From: Bacteroidota bacterium
GTDB taxonomy: Bacteria; Bacteroidota; Bacteroidia; Bacteroidales; Dysgonomonadaceae
DNA: 7,119 nt
Assembly (NCBI GenBank): GCA_023418255.1
Contig: JAEZZZ010000016.1
Location: forward strand, 1 to 7,119
Reading direction: 5' to 3'
Shown here: positions 6,158 through 7,119 of the stretch, one piece after another
Position numbering within the stretch: position 1 is the stretch's first letter
Layout of the letters: every line of letters starts with the position of its first letter
The notes under the pieces: model-generated
What the model was told of the DNA's origin: nothing
The model's input: the letters and a program-made list of their open reading frames with translations, nothing else
Database searches by the model: none
Translations under genes and position numbers: made by a program

Positions 6158-7000
6158 TTGAAGCAAATAGAAACACATATATTTGAGGGAGATAGCAAGA
6201 AGCAATTAAAGTTTCTTGCCAACAATTCTGTTGATTTAATCGTAACTTCACCACCATATGCCGATCAACGAAAAAGTACATATGGTGGCATCAAACCAAA
6301 TGAATATGTGGAATGGTTTTTACCAATATCAAAAGAACTTTTTCGTGTGTTGAAGCCGTCCGGAACTTTCATTTTGAATATCAAGGAGAAAGTTGTTGCA
6401 GGAGAGAGAAGTACATACGTTATCGAATTGATATTAGAACTTAAAAAACAAGGATGGCTGTGGACCGAAGAGTTTATTTGGCATAAGAAAAACTCATATC
6501 CTGGAAAATGGCCTAATCGATTTCGTGATTCATGGGAGAGACTCTTGCAATTCAATAAACAGCGAAAATTTAATATGTATCAAGAAGAGGTCATGGTTCC
6601 CATGGGGGATTGGGCCAAACAGCGTTTGAAGAACCTTTCACAAACTGATAAAAAACGTGATAACTCAAAAGTTGGTAGCGGGTTTGGAAAAAATGTTTCA
6701 AATTGGGTAAATCGTGAAATGGCTTACCCAACCAATGTGCTTCATATTGCTACGGAATGTAATAATAAAAATCACAGTGCTGCGTTTCCACAAGAATTGC
6801 CGGAATGGTTTATTAAACTTTTTACAAAAGAATACGATACTGTTTTGGATCCATTTATGGGTTCGGGTACAACACTAGTTGCTGCAAATCGAATGCGCCG
6901 AAATTCGATTGGTATTGATATTGTTCCCGAATATTGTGAAATGGTGAAAGAACAATTGAATGTTTTAGAACCTTATTTATTTGAAAAAAAAGAAAAATGA
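6158..7000 (+). CDS. Beta-class site-specific DNA methyltransferase (N4-cytosine or N6-adenine)
   Basis: The enzyme transfers a methyl group from S-adenosylmethionine to an exocyclic amino group in DNA. Motif IV, IVTSPPY (28-34), comes first. Motif X, NHSAAFPQELPEWFI (205-219), and motif I, DPFMGSGTT (231-239), come near the C-terminus, followed by GIDI (252-255). This circular order defines the beta class. SPPY, rather than DPPY, favours N4-cytosine methylation but does not prove it. The target-recognition region is probably residues 100-195. The start is TTG 6158: an in-frame stop lies at 6149-6151, and the first in-frame ATG (Met140) would remove motif IV. At 280 aa it is near typical length. 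No endonuclease gene is visible on either side. The Lys-rich C-terminus (FEKKEK) ends 49 bp before a transposase start. The gene is AT-rich and probably acquired. Confidence 0.88.
   Translation: MKQIETHIFEGDSKKQLKFLANNSVDLIVTSPPYADQRKSTYGGIKPNEYVEWFLPISKELFRVLKPSGTFILNIKEKVVAGERSTYVIELILELKKQGWLWTEEFIWHKKNSYPGKWPNRFRDSWERLLQFNKQRKFNMYQEEVMVPMGDWAKQRLKNLSQTDKKRDNSKVGSGFGKNVSNWVNREMAYPTNVLHIATECNNKNHSAAFPQELPEWFIKLFTKEYDTVLDPFMGSGTTLVAANRMRRNSIGIDIVPEYCEMVKEQLNVLEPYLFEKKEK
6251..6288. repeat. 10-bp perfect inverted repeat inside the methyltransferase gene
   Basis: CCACCATATG (6251-6260) and CATATGGTGG (6279-6288) are exact reverse complements separated by 18 bp. The left arm overlaps the codons for the PPY of motif IV, and the right arm encodes part of TYGG. 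Each arm contains a CATATG palindrome. It could form an mRNA hairpin near the start of the gene, or serve as a binding or methylation target for autoregulation. Codon coincidence is also possible. Confidence 0.55.
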
Positions 7001-7026
7001 ATGTCCGTATATTTCCCTAAAATGAT

Positions 7027-7034
7027 TATCTTTG
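7027..7034 (+). promoter_or_regulatory. -7 element upstream of the partial transposase gene
   Basis: TATCTTTG matches the Bacteroidetes -7 consensus TAnnTTTG, and is the same octamer used by tRNA-Val. No TTTG occurs 19-21 bp upstream, so the -33 half is weak or absent. A start near 7040 would give a leader of only about 10 nt. Confidence 0.4.
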
Positions 7035-7049
7035 CAAAAAAATATTTCT

Positions 7050-7119
7050 ATGAACCTGATTGATTTTATCTCAGAATTTCCCGATGAGGAAAGCTGCAAA
7101 CAAAAGTTTAAAGCGTATC
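7050..7119 (+). CDS. IS1595-family transposase, N-terminal fragment (runs off the window)
   Basis: The frame starts at ATG 7050 and reads MNLIDFISEFPDEESCKQKF before running off the end; 23 codons are visible. The FPDEESC-KF opening resembles the N-terminus of IS1595 (ISXO2-like) transposases, where it precedes a zinc-ribbon domain and a DDE-type catalytic core. Those domains lie outside the window, so the call rests on the short N-terminus. The gene lies immediately downstream of the methyltransferase on the same strand, where a cognate restriction endonuclease might have been expected. Confidence 0.65.
   Translation, partial: MNLIDFISEFPDEESCKQKFKAY

Larger units (their letters stand above)
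7001..7119 (+). mobile_element. Left end of a probable IS1595-family insertion sequence
   Basis: The segment from the methyltransferase stop to the window edge contains a promoter-like motif and the start of a transposase-like gene. If it is an insertion sequence, its left terminal repeat must lie in the 49 bp before the start codon, or may reach into the end of the methyltransferase gene. I could not identify the terminal repeat or target duplication, because the other end lies outside the window. Confidence 0.4.

Overview
The window looks like chromosomal DNA of a member of the Bacteroidetes, probably Bacteroidales. Several signs agree. The tRNA gene has a textbook Bacteroidetes promoter (TTTG-N19-TAnnTTTG). 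Start codons generally lack a Shine-Dalgarno sequence. The integrase belongs to the Bacteroidetes-type tyrosine recombinases, and both partial transposases resemble families common in that phylum. No species can be named from the sequence alone.

Left block (1-1621) is mobile DNA. It starts with the last 16 codons of an IS200/IS605-type TnpA and the hairpin expected at that element's right end. A full-length tyrosine recombinase gene follows on the minus strand. Upstream of it is a cluster of TTTGCAAT direct repeats that could be integrase-binding sites. The integrase points away from the 3' end of a tRNA-Val(UAC) gene on the same strand, about 230 bp away. This is the usual layout at one end of an island or integrative element inserted at a tRNA gene, so the element would extend leftward beyond the window.

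Middle block (1622-6106) is core genome: tRNA-Val (minus strand, with its own promoter and terminator), then purB (adenylosuccinate lyase, purine synthesis), an RsuA/RluB-family rRNA pseudouridine synthase with a long disordered N-terminal tail, and asnS (asparaginyl-tRNA synthetase). The three protein genes all run on the plus strand, with 127-148 bp gaps. They share no single pathway beyond housekeeping: nucleotide supply, ribosome maturation and translation.

Right block (6107-7119) is accessory again. A beta-class SPPY-type DNA methyltransferase opens with a TTG codon 51 bp after asnS. It is followed within 50 bp by the start of a probable IS1595-family transposase that runs off the window. 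No restriction endonuclease is visible, so the methyltransferase is either an orphan or has been separated from its partner. A perfect 10-bp inverted repeat lies across its catalytic motif IV codons.

I found no CRISPR array and no clearly new multi-gene system. The points most worth following are the tRNA-linked integration boundary, the integrase with non-canonical catalytic residues, its repeat cluster, and the methyltransferase next to an insertion sequence.
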